Assembly (NCBI GenBank): GCA_021531865.1
Contig: JAFBIW010000006.1
Span: 1-64,000 of the forward strand
DNA length: 64,000 nt
From: Butyricicoccus pullicaecorum
GTDB lineage: Bacteria; Bacillota; Clostridia; Oscillospirales; Butyricicoccaceae
Direction: 5' to 3'
Position 1 is the first letter of the stretch, and each line of letters opens with the position of its first letter. The position numbers were made by a program, and so were the translations under genes. The notes beneath the pieces were generated by a model. It was not told the origin of the DNA and made no database searches. It was given only the letters and a program-made list of their open reading frames with translations. Positions 16,427 through 24,859 of this stretch are shown one piece after another.

Positions 16427-17353
16427 ATGAAAAACACTGTAAAACGACTGATGAGTGCCCTGATGGCAGCTTCTATGCTGGCCGCTGTGACCGCCGGCTG
16501 CGGCGGCGGCTCGGCGGATACGACCGCCCCGGCTGATACTGCGGCTGCCGATACGGCGTCTGACGCGGCGGCGGAGACCGAAGAAGCCGACCTCGGCCCG
16601 GTACTGACCCGCATCAAGGAGAGCGGCAAGATGGTCGTTGCGACCGCGTCCGGCTATATGCCCTATGAGTTCATCGACATCAGCTCGGCTGACCAGAAGG
16701 TCATCGGCGTTGATATGGCGATGGGCGACAAGATTGCGGAGAAGCTGACCGAAAAGCTGGGCGTGACCGTCACCCCGCAGATCGAGGATACGACCTTCAC
16801 CGCCAACCTCGCGGCGGTTGCGGCCGATCAGGTCGATATCATGATCGCCGGTATGTCCCCCACCGAGGAGCGCAAGCAGTCCATGGACTTCTCTGACGTA
16901 TACCTCAAGGCCGAGCAGCGCCTGATGGTGCGCAAGGAGGACGCCGACAAGTACAAGGAGCTGAGCGACTTCGACGGCAAGATCATCGCCGTTCAGAAGA
17001 CCACCACGCAGGAAAAGATCGCGCAGGATCTGCTGACCAATTCGACCGTCAACTCGCTCGAAAAGATCCCGGTCTGTGTGCTTGAGCTGACCACCGGCAA
17101 GGCGGACGCGGTCGTCATCGAGTCCACCGTTGCGCAGCCCTACCTGATCGCCAATCCTGACCTCGTCCTGTGCGACGCTACCTTCCCGGAGGATCGCCTG
17201 TATAAGGACACCGCGATTGCCGTGCCCAAGGGCAACGAGGACTTCATCGCGATCATCAACGAGACCATTGCCGAGTGCCAGGAGGCCGGTCTGATCGATC
17301 AGTGGATCAAGGAGTACAGCGCAATCTGCGCCGAAAACAACAAGGCGGCTTAA
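16427..17353 (+). CDS. Amino-acid ABC transporter substrate-binding lipoprotein
   Basis: 308 residues. Signal peptide MKNTVKRLMSALMAASMLAA with lipobox VTAGC, an Ala/Asp/Thr-rich linker, then a family-3 solute-binding domain (GKMVVATASGYMPYEF, DIMIAGMSPTEERKQSMDFS, GKIIAVQKTTTQE). AAAGGAGG precedes the ATG at 16427. Such proteins bind polar amino acids; the ligand cannot be read from the sequence, but the RocB-like hydrolase and aminotransferase behind it suggest an amino acid or small amide or peptide. Confidence 0.94.
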   Translation: MKNTVKRLMSALMAASMLAAVTAGCGGGSADTTAPADTAAADTASDAAAETEEADLGPVLTRIKESGKMVVATASGYMPYEFIDISSADQKVIGVDMAMGDKIAEKLTEKLGVTVTPQIEDTTFTANLAAVAADQVDIMIAGMSPTEERKQSMDFSDVYLKAEQRLMVRKEDADKYKELSDFDGKIIAVQKTTTQEKIAQDLLTNSTVNSLEKIPVCVLELTTGKADAVVIESTVAQPYLIANPDLVLCDATFPEDRLYKDTAIAVPKGNEDFIAIINETIAECQEAGLIDQWIKEYSAICAENNKAA

Positions 17354-17366
17354 CGCAGGATTTCAG

Positions 17367-17390
17367 AGGGCTTCCCGCGCGGGAAGCCCT
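17367..17390 (+). terminator. Hairpin after amino-acid binding protein
   Basis: AGGGCTTCCC/GGGAAGCCCT with a GCGC loop, followed only by TT and then C's, so termination is probably incomplete and read-through into rocB is possible. Confidence 0.6.
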
Positions 17391-17406
17391 TTCCCCCCGC
17401 CGAATA

Positions 17407-17421
17407 TGTATACAGTATACA
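17407..17421 (+). promoter_or_regulatory. Perfect GntR operator upstream of rocB-like gene
   Basis: TGTATACAGTATACA, identical to the copy at 15591-15605 and 20 bases before the rocB-like start. Its right half supplies a TATACA -10, but I find no good -35, so it may act as a roadblock or on a weak promoter. Confidence 0.8.
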
Positions 17422-17441
17422 ACGGAAGGTTGGATGTTCCC

Positions 17442-19097
17442 ATGACGATGTACGAAGAGATGTATGAAGAAATGCAGGCGCTGACCCGGCAGCTCGTCGC
17501 CATCCCCAGCATGAACGGCACGCGCGGTGAGCGCGATATCGCGGACGCGATTGAGGCCTACCTGCGGCAGATCCCCTACTTTGCCCAGCATCCCGAGCTG
17601 GTCATCACGCAGGATCTGAAGGACGATCCGCTGGGCCGCCGCAACGTGCTCGCCCTGCTCAAGGGCGGCAGCGGGCAGGAGCACGACACGATCCTGCTGC
17701 ACGGACATATCGACACAGTCGATGTGGACGATTACGGGGCGCTGAAAGAGTACGCGTTCGACTGCGCCCGTCTGGCCGAGGCCCTGCAAAGCGCCGAACT
17801 GCCCGATGATGCGCGGCGCGACCTCGAATCGGGCGAATACCTCTTCGGCCGGGGCGCGTGCGACATGAAGGGCGGCGACGCCGTCTTCCTCGTGCTGGCC
17901 AAGCATCTGGCCGAAGCACCCGAAGCGCTGCACGGCAACCTGCTGCTCTCCTTCAACCCGGTCGAGGAGACCCTGCATCAGGGCATCATCGAAGCCCTGC
18001 CCCTGCTGCGCCAGCTTCAGGAAGCGCACGGTTTGCATTTCCGTCTGGCGATCAACAACGACTTCATCTGCCCGATGTACGCCGGGGACACCACCCGCTA
18101 CGTGTATACCGGCGCGGTCGGCAAGCTGCTGCCCATGTTCTATGTCATCGGCCGCGAGACCCATGTCGCCCAGTGCTTCGAGGGCTTCTCCCCCGACCTG
18201 ACCGCCGCCGAGCTGGTGCGGCTGATCGACCGCAGTCCGGCCTTCTGCGACGGCTACAACGGCGAATATTCCCTGCCGCCTACCGTCCTCAAAATGCAGG
18301 ATCTCAAGCCGCGCTACAACGTGCAGACGCCCAACACCGCCTGCGTATACTTCAATTATTTCGTCCACAACCGACAGCTGACCGATATTCTGGACGGACT
18401 GATGAATGCCGCCCGGCAGGCGCTCGATAACGTGATGCACGAAGCCGACCGGCGGTACAAGCTCTATTGCAATCTGTCCGGGATGCAGTATTCCTCGCTC
18501 ATCGAGCCGACGCAGGTACTCAGCTATCGGGATGTGTATGAACGGGCGCGCACCGTCTGCGGCAACGGACTGGACGCGCTGATCGACGAAACGACTGACG
18601 CCTCGATCGCGGCGGGCGACGACATGCGTATCACCTCGCTGCGCATCGTCGAACGGCTGTGCAGCCTGTGCGGCATCAAGACCCCGACCGTCGTCGTCTT
18701 CTTCGCCACGCCGTTCTGTCCGCACAACACCCTGAAAAAGGAAGTGCCCGACGAGGCGCAGGTCTATGACGAGATTGCCCGTCTGGCCGAGGAATTTTCG
18801 GCGGAGAGCGGCGAGACCTACCGCCTGCAGCAGTTCTTCCCCAGCCTGACCGATTCGAGCTATCTCAAGATCGACGATGACGATCGCTCGATCGCCGCCC
18901 TGCAGGAGAACTTCCCGGGCTATCACAAGCTCTATCCCGTCCCGCTGGCGACCGCCCGGGCGCTCAATATCCCGGCGGTCAATTACGGCGTCTGGGGCAA
19001 GGACTGTCACAAGTGGACCGAGCGCATCCACATGCCCTATTCCTTCGGCGTTCTGCCCCGCTTTATCCTGAAAACCATCCATGCCTATTTTGATTGA
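17442..19097 (+). CDS. RocB-like M20-family metallohydrolase
   Basis: 551 residues, as for RocB (the arginine utilisation protein), a long variant of the M20 zinc peptidases/deacylases. Metal-site motifs: LLHGHIDTVDVDD (~84-96), FGRGACDMKGGD (~136) and the acid pair in FNPVEETLHQG (~172). Cytoplasmic, no signal peptide. I start at ATG 17442 with GGAAGG 11 bases upstream. M20 enzymes cleave peptide or acyl-amide bonds; RocB's reaction is not firmly known. It follows the amino-acid transporter and precedes an aminotransferase, so it may free an amino acid from an imported amide or dipeptide. Confidence 0.85.
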   Translation: MTMYEEMYEEMQALTRQLVAIPSMNGTRGERDIADAIEAYLRQIPYFAQHPELVITQDLKDDPLGRRNVLALLKGGSGQEHDTILLHGHIDTVDVDDYGALKEYAFDCARLAEALQSAELPDDARRDLESGEYLFGRGACDMKGGDAVFLVLAKHLAEAPEALHGNLLLSFNPVEETLHQGIIEALPLLRQLQEAHGLHFRLAINNDFICPMYAGDTTRYVYTGAVGKLLPMFYVIGRETHVAQCFEGFSPDLTAAELVRLIDRSPAFCDGYNGEYSLPPTVLKMQDLKPRYNVQTPNTACVYFNYFVHNRQLTDILDGLMNAARQALDNVMHEADRRYKLYCNLSGMQYSSLIEPTQVLSYRDVYERARTVCGNGLDALIDETTDASIAAGDDMRITSLRIVERLCSLCGIKTPTVVVFFATPFCPHNTLKKEVPDEAQVYDEIARLAEEFSAESGETYRLQQFFPSLTDSSYLKIDDDDRSIAALQENFPGYHKLYPVPLATARALNIPAVNYGVWGKDCHKWTERIHMPYSFGVLPRFILKTIHAYFD

Positions 19098-19111
19098 GGA
19101 GGAGATCATTT

Positions 19112-20407
19112 ATGTCCACATTACAGGAACGCTCTGCGGCCGTCATGCCGCCCTTTGCCCTGCACAATCTGCCCTTCGGCATCGACCACGCCCGCGGAAG
19201 CTGGCTCTACACCGATGACGGCCGCAAGCTGCTCGATTTCGGCAGCGGCATCGCGGTCAACAACCTGGGTCATAACGACCCGGACGTCGTCGCGGCGGCC
19301 AAGGCGCAGATGGACAAGATGGTGCACTGCTGCCACAACCTGTTCCACTATGAGGCGGAGACCGCGCTGGCCGAGCGTCTGGTCGGCCTGATGGGCGGCG
19401 GCTACAAGGTCTATTTTTCCAACTCGGGCGCCGAAGCGGTCGAGGGCGCAGTCAAGCTGGCCAAATACGCCACCCAGCGTCCGGCAATCATCGCCTTCAA
19501 GGGCTCCTTCCATGGCCGCACGATGCTCTGCACCTCGCTGACCGCCTCCAATTCGGCCTATCGCAAGCATTATGAGGGCCTTGTCCCCTCGATCTACTTT
19601 GCCGAGTACCCCAAACTGTTCGGCACGCCCTACGCCTGCGAGGACGGCAAGTGCCCCAAGCAGTATTTCACCCAGTTTGACGACCTGTTCAAGAAGCTGA
19701 TCGATCCGTACAGCGTCGCCGCCATCCTGATGGAGCCGGTACAGGGCGAGGGCGGCTACGTCGTCCCGCCGCGCGAGTGGGTGCAGTATGTGCGCGAGGT
19801 CTGCGATAAGTATGGCATCATGCTGATCTTCGACGAGGTGCAGACCGGCTTCGGCCGCACCGGCAAGATGTTCGCCTGGCAGACCCACGGCGTAAAGCCT
19901 GACATCATGGCCTGCGCCAAGGGCATTGCGAACGGCCTGCCCCTTTCGGCGGTCGTCGGCAAGGCCGAGGTCATGGACAAGTGGACAGCGGGCGCGCACG
20001 GCGGCACCTTCGGCGCCAATCCGGTCTCCTGTGCGGCGGCGCTGGCCACGATCGGCAAGCTCGAGGACGGCGCGATCGAAAACGGCGCCAAGATGGGTGC
20101 ATACTTTATGGATGCGCTGAAAAAGCTCCAGGCGAAATATCCCTGCATCGGCGACCTGCGCGGTCTGGGTCTGATGATCGGCATGGAGATGGTGCAGCCG
20201 GACGGCACGCCCGACCGCGCGCTGACCGCACGGATCGTCTCGCTGGCGCTCGAAAACGGGCTGTATCTGCTCTCCTGCGGCTGCGATAAGAACGTCGTCC
20301 GCTTCATCGCCCCGCTGACCGTCTCTAAGGACGAGATTGACTTTGCGCTGGGCGTGCTCGATAAGGTCTTTGCACAGGCCACGGCGGAAGCAGGCGGTGC
20401 GGCATGA
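19112..20407 (+). CDS. Class III (omega-type) aminotransferase
   Basis: 431 residues. PLP-site elements of fold type I are present: SNSGAEAVEGAVKLA (~105), FKGSFHGRT, the FDEVQTGFGRTG segment (~240) and the PLP lysine in CAKGIANGLP (~275). Relatives are GABA, ornithine, beta-alanine and acetylornithine aminotransferases, but some broad amino-acid racemases share this fold and cannot be excluded. GGAGGAG sits before the ATG at 19112. It overlaps the next gene by ATGA. In the cluster it should convert an amino acid to an aldehyde or oxo-acid for the two neighbouring dehydrogenases. Confidence 0.92.
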   Translation: MSTLQERSAAVMPPFALHNLPFGIDHARGSWLYTDDGRKLLDFGSGIAVNNLGHNDPDVVAAAKAQMDKMVHCCHNLFHYEAETALAERLVGLMGGGYKVYFSNSGAEAVEGAVKLAKYATQRPAIIAFKGSFHGRTMLCTSLTASNSAYRKHYEGLVPSIYFAEYPKLFGTPYACEDGKCPKQYFTQFDDLFKKLIDPYSVAAILMEPVQGEGGYVVPPREWVQYVREVCDKYGIMLIFDEVQTGFGRTGKMFAWQTHGVKPDIMACAKGIANGLPLSAVVGKAEVMDKWTAGAHGGTFGANPVSCAAALATIGKLEDGAIENGAKMGAYFMDALKKLQAKYPCIGDLRGLGLMIGMEMVQPDGTPDRALTARIVSLALENGLYLLSCGCDKNVVRFIAPLTVSKDEIDFALGVLDKVFAQATAEAGGAA

Positions 20408-21378
20408 AAATCCTGATCACCGATTATCCCGACGTGCTCGGTCGGGAACTGGAAAAAGAAATTGCCTATTTACACGAGGATCTCCCGGATGCGGAGATCC
20501 TCGTCTATCCCTACACCGATCCCGAGGCCTTCTACCGGGAAGCCGCCGACGCGGACGGTCTGCTGACCGCCTTCATCCCGCTGGACAAGCCGGCGCTCGA
20601 CCGGCTGCCCGGTCTGAAGGCCGTGTCGATCAACGCGACCGGCTACAACTTCGTCGATCTGGCCGAGACACGGCGGCGCGGCATTCCGGTCTGCGCGATC
20701 GGCGAATACTGCACGCAGGAGGTGGCCGACCACACGATGGCCCTCCTGCTCGCCCTCGACCGCAATTTAAAGCACTACACCGACGACATCGACCGGATCG
20801 GGCGCTGGCAGTATTATGCCGCGCCCCGTCCGATGGGACTTTCGGGCGCGGTGCTCGGCCTGTTCGGTCTGGGCAAGATCGGCCGCGCCGTCGCGCGGCG
20901 CGCGCAGGGCTTCGGGATGCAGGTGCTGGCCGTCGACCCATACGCCGACCCAGCCCAGGCCGCGGCGCTGGGCGTCACCCTGACCGACGCCGACACCCTG
21001 TTCGACCGGTCGGATGTCATCAGCAACCACATGAACCTGACGCCCGAAAACACCGGTTTTTTTGACTACGCCTACTTCCGGAAGATGCGCCGCCGTCCGA
21101 TCTTCCTCAATGTGGCGCGGGGCGGCAGCGTCAACGAGGCCGATCTCGTCCGCGCGCTGGACGAGGGCTTGATCCGTGCCGCCGGACTGGATGTGCTCGA
21201 AGCCGAAAAGCCCGATCTTACGCACTGTGCTCTGCGTGGCCGGTCGAACGTGATCCTCACGCCGCACGCCGCCTTTTACAGCGCCCGCGCGATCGAAGCG
21301 CTTCAGCGCATGAGCTGCAAAAACCTGACGGCCTGCCTGACCGGTCATCCGGACAAAGCCTTCCGCGTCGTCAACTGA
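20404..21378 (+). CDS. D-isomer-specific 2-hydroxyacid dehydrogenase
   Basis: 324 residues. NAD-binding GLFGLGKIGRAVARRA (~150) and the catalytic trio are visible: Arg in NVARGGSVNEAD (~238), Glu in DVLEAEKPD and His in ILTPHAAFYS (~290). The family reduces 2-oxoacids to D-2-hydroxyacids with NADH. Translation is coupled to the aminotransferase by an ATGA overlap. It could dispose of a 2-oxoacid made by transamination and recycle NADH; the substrate is unknown. Last gene of the GntR cluster. Confidence 0.92.
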   Translation: MKILITDYPDVLGRELEKEIAYLHEDLPDAEILVYPYTDPEAFYREAADADGLLTAFIPLDKPALDRLPGLKAVSINATGYNFVDLAETRRRGIPVCAIGEYCTQEVADHTMALLLALDRNLKHYTDDIDRIGRWQYYAAPRPMGLSGAVLGLFGLGKIGRAVARRAQGFGMQVLAVDPYADPAQAAALGVTLTDADTLFDRSDVISNHMNLTPENTGFFDYAYFRKMRRRPIFLNVARGGSVNEADLVRALDEGLIRAAGLDVLEAEKPDLTHCALRGRSNVILTPHAAFYSARAIEALQRMSCKNLTACLTGHPDKAFRVVN

Positions 21379-21384
21379 GATATA

Positions 21385-21420
21385 AAAAAGACCGCGCTTC
21401 CGAAGAAGCACGGTCTTTTT
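21385..21420. terminator. Bidirectional terminator between converging operons
   Basis: AAAAAAGACCGCGCTTC, loop CGAA, and its near-perfect complement ending in TTTTT, seven bases past the hydroxyacid dehydrogenase stop and 25 bases past the symporter stop on the other strand. Confidence 0.85.
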
Positions 21421-21444
21421 GTTGAGATCCGACAGGCCGGACGC

Positions 21445-23106
21445 TTACGCGCCGACGCCGATCGGAGAGAAGATGACGTACGCCAGAACCATGACGGCCA
21501 GAACACAGGCCGCAACGACCTTGCCCTGCTTCCAGGGAGTCATATCGACAACCTTGGCGTCGTGCAGAACGAAATCGGTCGGACGCGGATTGACCTTGAC
21601 GATGATGTACATCAGGATCAGGTCGAGCACGAACAGAACCGCGGTGAAGTACAGGTAATGTACATTCGCGAGGAACGCGATGCGGTTGCGCAGAACGAAC
21701 TGCAGCAGGAAGTACAGCACAACATGGAACGGAATGATGATCTTTGCCGCGTTGGACGGTACCTTCTTCCAGAAGAAGCCGCACAGCAGGCAGACGAACA
21801 GCGGCGTGTTGAACGCGGCGAACGCCGAGTTCACAACGGTGGTGATGCCGCTGGCGTACATGAAGAACGGCGCCATGACGGTCGAAACGACTGCGACGAT
21901 CGTACCGAAGATCTGGCCGATCTTAACCATCTGCGCGTCGGATGCGTTGGGCGCGAACATCGGGCGATGAATATCGAGCGCGTAAATGGTGGAAGCCGAG
22001 TTCAGGATCGAGTTAAAGGAGGACAGGATCGCGCCGAACATAACCGCCGCGAAGAAGCCCAGCAACCACTTGGGCATAACGTCCGCGACCAGCATCGGGT
22101 ACGCGGTATCGCCGTTGCCCCAGTCCTGTACGTTGGTGTACAGCAGACGGGCGATGATGCCCGGGATAACGATGATGATCGGGGTCATGATCTTCAGGAA
22201 GCCCGCGAAGACCGCACCCTTCTGCGCTTCCTTCAGGTTCTGCGCACCAAAGGTACGCTGAATGATGGACTGGTTGGTCGCCCAGAAGTACAGGTTGTTG
22301 ACCAGCAGGCCGGTGAACAGCAGCGGCCACGGCAGGTAAGGCTCGTTGAGGTTGGGCGCGTCAATCGCGTTGAGCAGGGTCTTGTCCGCATTCAGCAGGG
22401 TGTGCATACCCTCGAAGAAGCCGCCGCCGGTGACAGCGCCCAGCGCCATCAGGCCGAAGACCGGAACCAGCAGGCCGCCGATGATCAGGCCGATGCCGTT
22501 GATCGAGTCGGACAGCGCGATGGCCTTCAGACCGCCGCAGATTGCGTAGATCGAACCTACGATCGCGGTCGCAACACAGACAAGCGCAATCGCCCAGAAG
22601 CGTGCGGACGCTTCATTCATGCCGAACTCGACGACCATGACCTGATCGAGGCCGAAGATGTTGACGAATACCTGCGCGCCGGCGTACAGAACGTTCGGCA
22701 GCATGATGACGATGTAGGACAGCAGAACGATGATGGAAACCAGACGGCGGGTGCCCGCATCGTAGCGCTGCTCGAAGAACTCAGGCACGGTGGTCAGACC
22801 GGTCTTGAGGTACTTCGGCATCAGGACGAACGCCAGAATGCACAGCGCGACGGCCGAGGTGACCTCCCAGCCCATCGGGCTCATGCCGATACGGACGGCC
22901 TGACCGTTCATACCGACGAGCTGCTCGGCAGAAAGGTTGGTCATCAGCAGAGAACCCGCAATGACCGGACCGGTCAGATTGCGGCCGGCCAGATAGTAGC
23001 CGTCCTGCGTCTCAAGGTTGTCATCTCTGGTTTTCCACCAGGAGATGAACGCGACGAGCGCGGTAAACGCCACGAACGTCACGATGGTGAACAGAAGCGA
23101 ATCCAT
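21445..23106 (-). CDS. Sodium:solute symporter (SSS/SLC5 family)
   Basis: 553 residues with about 13-14 membrane helices. The SSS core is clear: GYYLAGRNLTGPVIAGSLL near residue 40, SIYAICGGLKAIALSDSING near 180, TNQSIIQRTFGAQ near 275 and FGAILSSFNSILNSASTIYALD near 365. It resembles the sugar/inositol branch (YidK/SGLT-like), which imports sugars or sialic acid with Na+, though the substrate cannot be fixed. The start at 23106 has GAGGATG upstream. It lies between a LacI gene and its terminator, and has an unusually long leader of about 260 bases. Confidence 0.9.
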   Translation of the reverse strand: MDSLLFTIVTFVAFTALVAFISWWKTRDDNLETQDGYYLAGRNLTGPVIAGSLLMTNLSAEQLVGMNGQAVRIGMSPMGWEVTSAVALCILAFVLMPKYLKTGLTTVPEFFEQRYDAGTRRLVSIIVLLSYIVIMLPNVLYAGAQVFVNIFGLDQVMVVEFGMNEASARFWAIALVCVATAIVGSIYAICGGLKAIALSDSINGIGLIIGGLLVPVFGLMALGAVTGGGFFEGMHTLLNADKTLLNAIDAPNLNEPYLPWPLLFTGLLVNNLYFWATNQSIIQRTFGAQNLKEAQKGAVFAGFLKIMTPIIIVIPGIIARLLYTNVQDWGNGDTAYPMLVADVMPKWLLGFFAAVMFGAILSSFNSILNSASTIYALDIHRPMFAPNASDAQMVKIGQIFGTIVAVVSTVMAPFFMYASGITTVVNSAFAAFNTPLFVCLLCGFFWKKVPSNAAKIIIPFHVVLYFLLQFVLRNRIAFLANVHYLYFTAVLFVLDLILMYIIVKVNPRPTDFVLHDAKVVDMTPWKQGKVVAACVLAVMVLAYVIFSPIGVGA

Positions 23107-23374
23107 ATTTTCATCCTCTTTTCTTACTGGGTCTGCCGGCAGGCGACCGGCCAGCCCGTGATTTATCCCCTGACGCGGTCTCCCCAATCGCCGCGCCGGT
23201 TCGAACGACCGCTCCGCCCCCTCCCTTTTTGGAGGCGCAGCCGCCGCTGCCTTCTGCTAAAACGTTTCCACCGTATTTCATCCCGGCGGTGTCCGTTCCA
23301 AATGATCAAGTTTTGGAGCGAACCTGATAAATTTTGCTCTTTCTGGTATATTCTTGTTATTTCTTGCGTTTACA
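23107..23374 (-). other. Long 5' leader of the SSS symporter mRNA
   Basis: About 260 bases lie between the predicted symporter promoter and its ATG. I find no convincing ORF here. There is a GC-rich part (23200-23260) with purine- and pyrimidine-rich blocks able to pair, but no known riboswitch signature that I can recognise. Confidence 0.4.
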
Positions 23375-23403
23375 ATTATATCTATTTGTGCCCGGGAACA
23401 CAA
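23375..23403 (-). promoter_or_regulatory. Symporter promoter overlapped by inverted repeat
   Basis: TTGTGT (23398-23403), 17 bases, TATAAT (23375-23380) on the minus strand. The inverted repeat TTGTGCCCGGGAACACAA (plus-strand reading, 23386-23403) covers the -35 and spacer. Its TGTG-8-CACA spacing is two bases longer than in the nearby LacI-type sites, so it may bind another protein. Confidence 0.6.
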
Positions 23404-23482
23404 GCAGATTTTAACAATTTTTGAATTTTCAGACGATAAAACAAATTTAACCTTGATTTTTTGTGTAAATTGTCCTTGTTTC

Positions 23483-23498
23483 ATGTGCCCGTGCACAT
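23483..23498 (-). promoter_or_regulatory. LacI-type operator between lacI and symporter
   Basis: ATGTGCCCGTGCACAT, a 16-base palindrome with one mismatched pair, matching the sites at 24627 and 24758. It is about 80 bases upstream of the symporter promoter. Confidence 0.65.
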
Positions 23499-23504
23499 TT
23501 TCAT

Positions 23505-23545
23505 CCAAAAAATCAGGCTGCACCGATATGTTTCCTGTGCAGCCT
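23505..23545 (-). terminator. Terminator after the second lacI gene
   Basis: AGGCTGCAC (23515-23523) pairs with GTGCAGCCT (23537-23545); six U follow on the minus strand. Confidence 0.8.
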
Positions 23546-23575
23546 AGCAAAACTCCCAAAAAATATTCGGTATTT

Positions 23576-24601
23576 TTAGATATTATACTTGGTTTTAATC
23601 AGTATATCAGTAAACATGTTCTCGTGCGGCGGTGCTTCGCCCGAGAGCAGATAATTCTGCAGGATGTGCAGCGGCGCGCGGCCCTGCACCGCGGCATTCT
23701 GGTCGAGGATGAATTCGATGCGGTCCTCCGCCAGATCGATCCGGTTCTGCGGCGTCAGGTCATAGGCGATCACCCGCACCTTGCCGAACAGACCGGCCTT
23801 CTCGATCGCGCGGCAGGCGCCGTGCTGGCCGTGCGCCGTGACGTAAATGACGCTCAGGTCGGGGTTTTCCTCAAAGGCGCGCAGGGTCAGCTCATAGGCG
23901 TAGTCATCCCGGTTAAAGCAGTGCTGCAGGGGCAAAACCTGCACATTTGGTGCGATTTTTTCCATTTCCTCAGCAAAACTGGTGTAGCGCAGGCGGTGGC
24001 CGTGGTTGTTCGGATGGGCCGAAAGCGGCAGCACCTTACCGCCCTGCGGCAGCATGGCGCGCACCAGACCGGCCGCAGTCTGACCGCCGCGCCGGTTGTC
24101 CATACCGACGAAGCACAGCCGGCGGCTCTTGGGCGCGTCACCGTTGAAGGTGACGACCGGGATGCCCTGGTCGATGATGCGGTTCAAATGGGCGCAGACC
24201 TGCGGCTCGTCGCTGGGCGCGAGCGCCAGACCCTTGATCCCTTCCGCGACCAGCTCATCGATCACGTCCAGCTCCTTCTGCTCGCCCAGCGATTCCAAAC
24301 GGCGAATGATGACCTCGGTGCCCTGCGCACGCAGCGCGTTGGCCGCTTCCTCCGCGCCCTGCGCGACGGTCTGCATGGTCGGCGTTTCGACCGATTGGAT
24401 CAAAACACCGATTTTCAGTTCATTTTTGGCCTTTGCGAGCGCCCGACCGACCGTATTGGGCTGATATCCCAACTCCTCCGCGATCCGCCGGATGCGGGTC
24501 TCGACCTCCTCATTGACATGGCCGCGGTTGTTTATGACGCGGTCTACCGTGCCGCGCGACACACCGGCCATTTCCGCGATCTGCCGCAGTGTGACAGCCA
24601 T
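23576..24601 (-). CDS. LacI-family transcriptional regulator (symporter/iadA locus)
   Basis: 341 residues. Headpiece MAVTLRQIAEMAGVSRGTVD with a hinge region near residue 55 (VGRALAKAKNELKIGVLIQ), then a sugar-binding-protein-like effector domain (VVTFNGDAPKSRRLCFVGMD, VIYVTAHGQHGA). GTVDRVINNRG in the recognition helix is of the RbsR-like ribose/autoinducer-2 class. GGGGGAG precedes the ATG at 24601. Palindromes with a TGTGC/GCACA core lie before its own start, before the symporter gene and before iadA, so it probably controls all three units. Confidence 0.9.
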   Translation of the reverse strand: MAVTLRQIAEMAGVSRGTVDRVINNRGHVNEEVETRIRRIAEELGYQPNTVGRALAKAKNELKIGVLIQSVETPTMQTVAQGAEEAANALRAQGTEVIIRRLESLGEQKELDVIDELVAEGIKGLALAPSDEPQVCAHLNRIIDQGIPVVTFNGDAPKSRRLCFVGMDNRRGGQTAAGLVRAMLPQGGKVLPLSAHPNNHGHRLRYTSFAEEMEKIAPNVQVLPLQHCFNRDDYAYELTLRAFEENPDLSVIYVTAHGQHGACRAIEKAGLFGKVRVIAYDLTPQNRIDLAEDRIEFILDQNAAVQGRAPLHILQNYLLSGEAPPHENMFTDILIKTKYNI

Positions 24602-24626
24602 TGTTCTCCCCCTTCCTGCCGGTATC

Positions 24627-24642
24627 GTGTGCCCGTGCACAC
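24627..24642. promoter_or_regulatory. LacI-type operator at the lacI start
   Basis: GTGTGCCCGTGCACAC, 26 bases upstream of the LacI start codon; same core as 23483. Likely autoregulatory. Confidence 0.65.
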
Positions 24643-24757
24643 ACTGTCCGACCTTTTCAATTCTTCTCATTTTCTCGATAAACCGTTTATTTACCGGTTC
24701 TTTACGTTCAGTTTACCACGCGCCGCGACCTTTTTCAACACTTTTCGCAAAAACCGC

Positions 24758-24773
24758 ATGTGCATATGCACAT
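24758..24773. promoter_or_regulatory. LacI-type operator in the lacI-iadA divergent region
   Basis: ATGTGCATATGCACAT, a perfect 16-base palindrome with the TGTGC/GCACA arms of the other two sites, about 90 bases upstream of the iadA -35. Confidence 0.65.
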
Positions 24774-24859
24774 CCCGTGCAGTCTGTCAAATTGTTCCTG
24801 CCAAATCTGTGGAACTGCACAATTTTCTTCGTGTGTGCCCCGTTCCCCGGCACGCGGGC

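Noticed and set aside
17307-19109. A 600-residue frame antisense to the rocB-like gene
   Set aside because: GC-rich DNA leaves long antisense frames open. The plus strand carries catalytic M20 motifs and a ribosome site; the antisense product is Arg/Gly/Gln-rich with no motif.
21562-23424. A 620-residue frame antisense to the SSS symporter
   Set aside because: Composition (Asp/Arg/Gln/His-rich, no hydrophobic core) is that of a shadow; the minus strand encodes a clear membrane transporter.
24838-24858. A fourth TGTGC-type operator near the iadA promoter (GTGCC...GGCAC)
   Set aside because: Arms are shorter, spacing differs from the other three sites and the sequence is generic GC-rich DNA.
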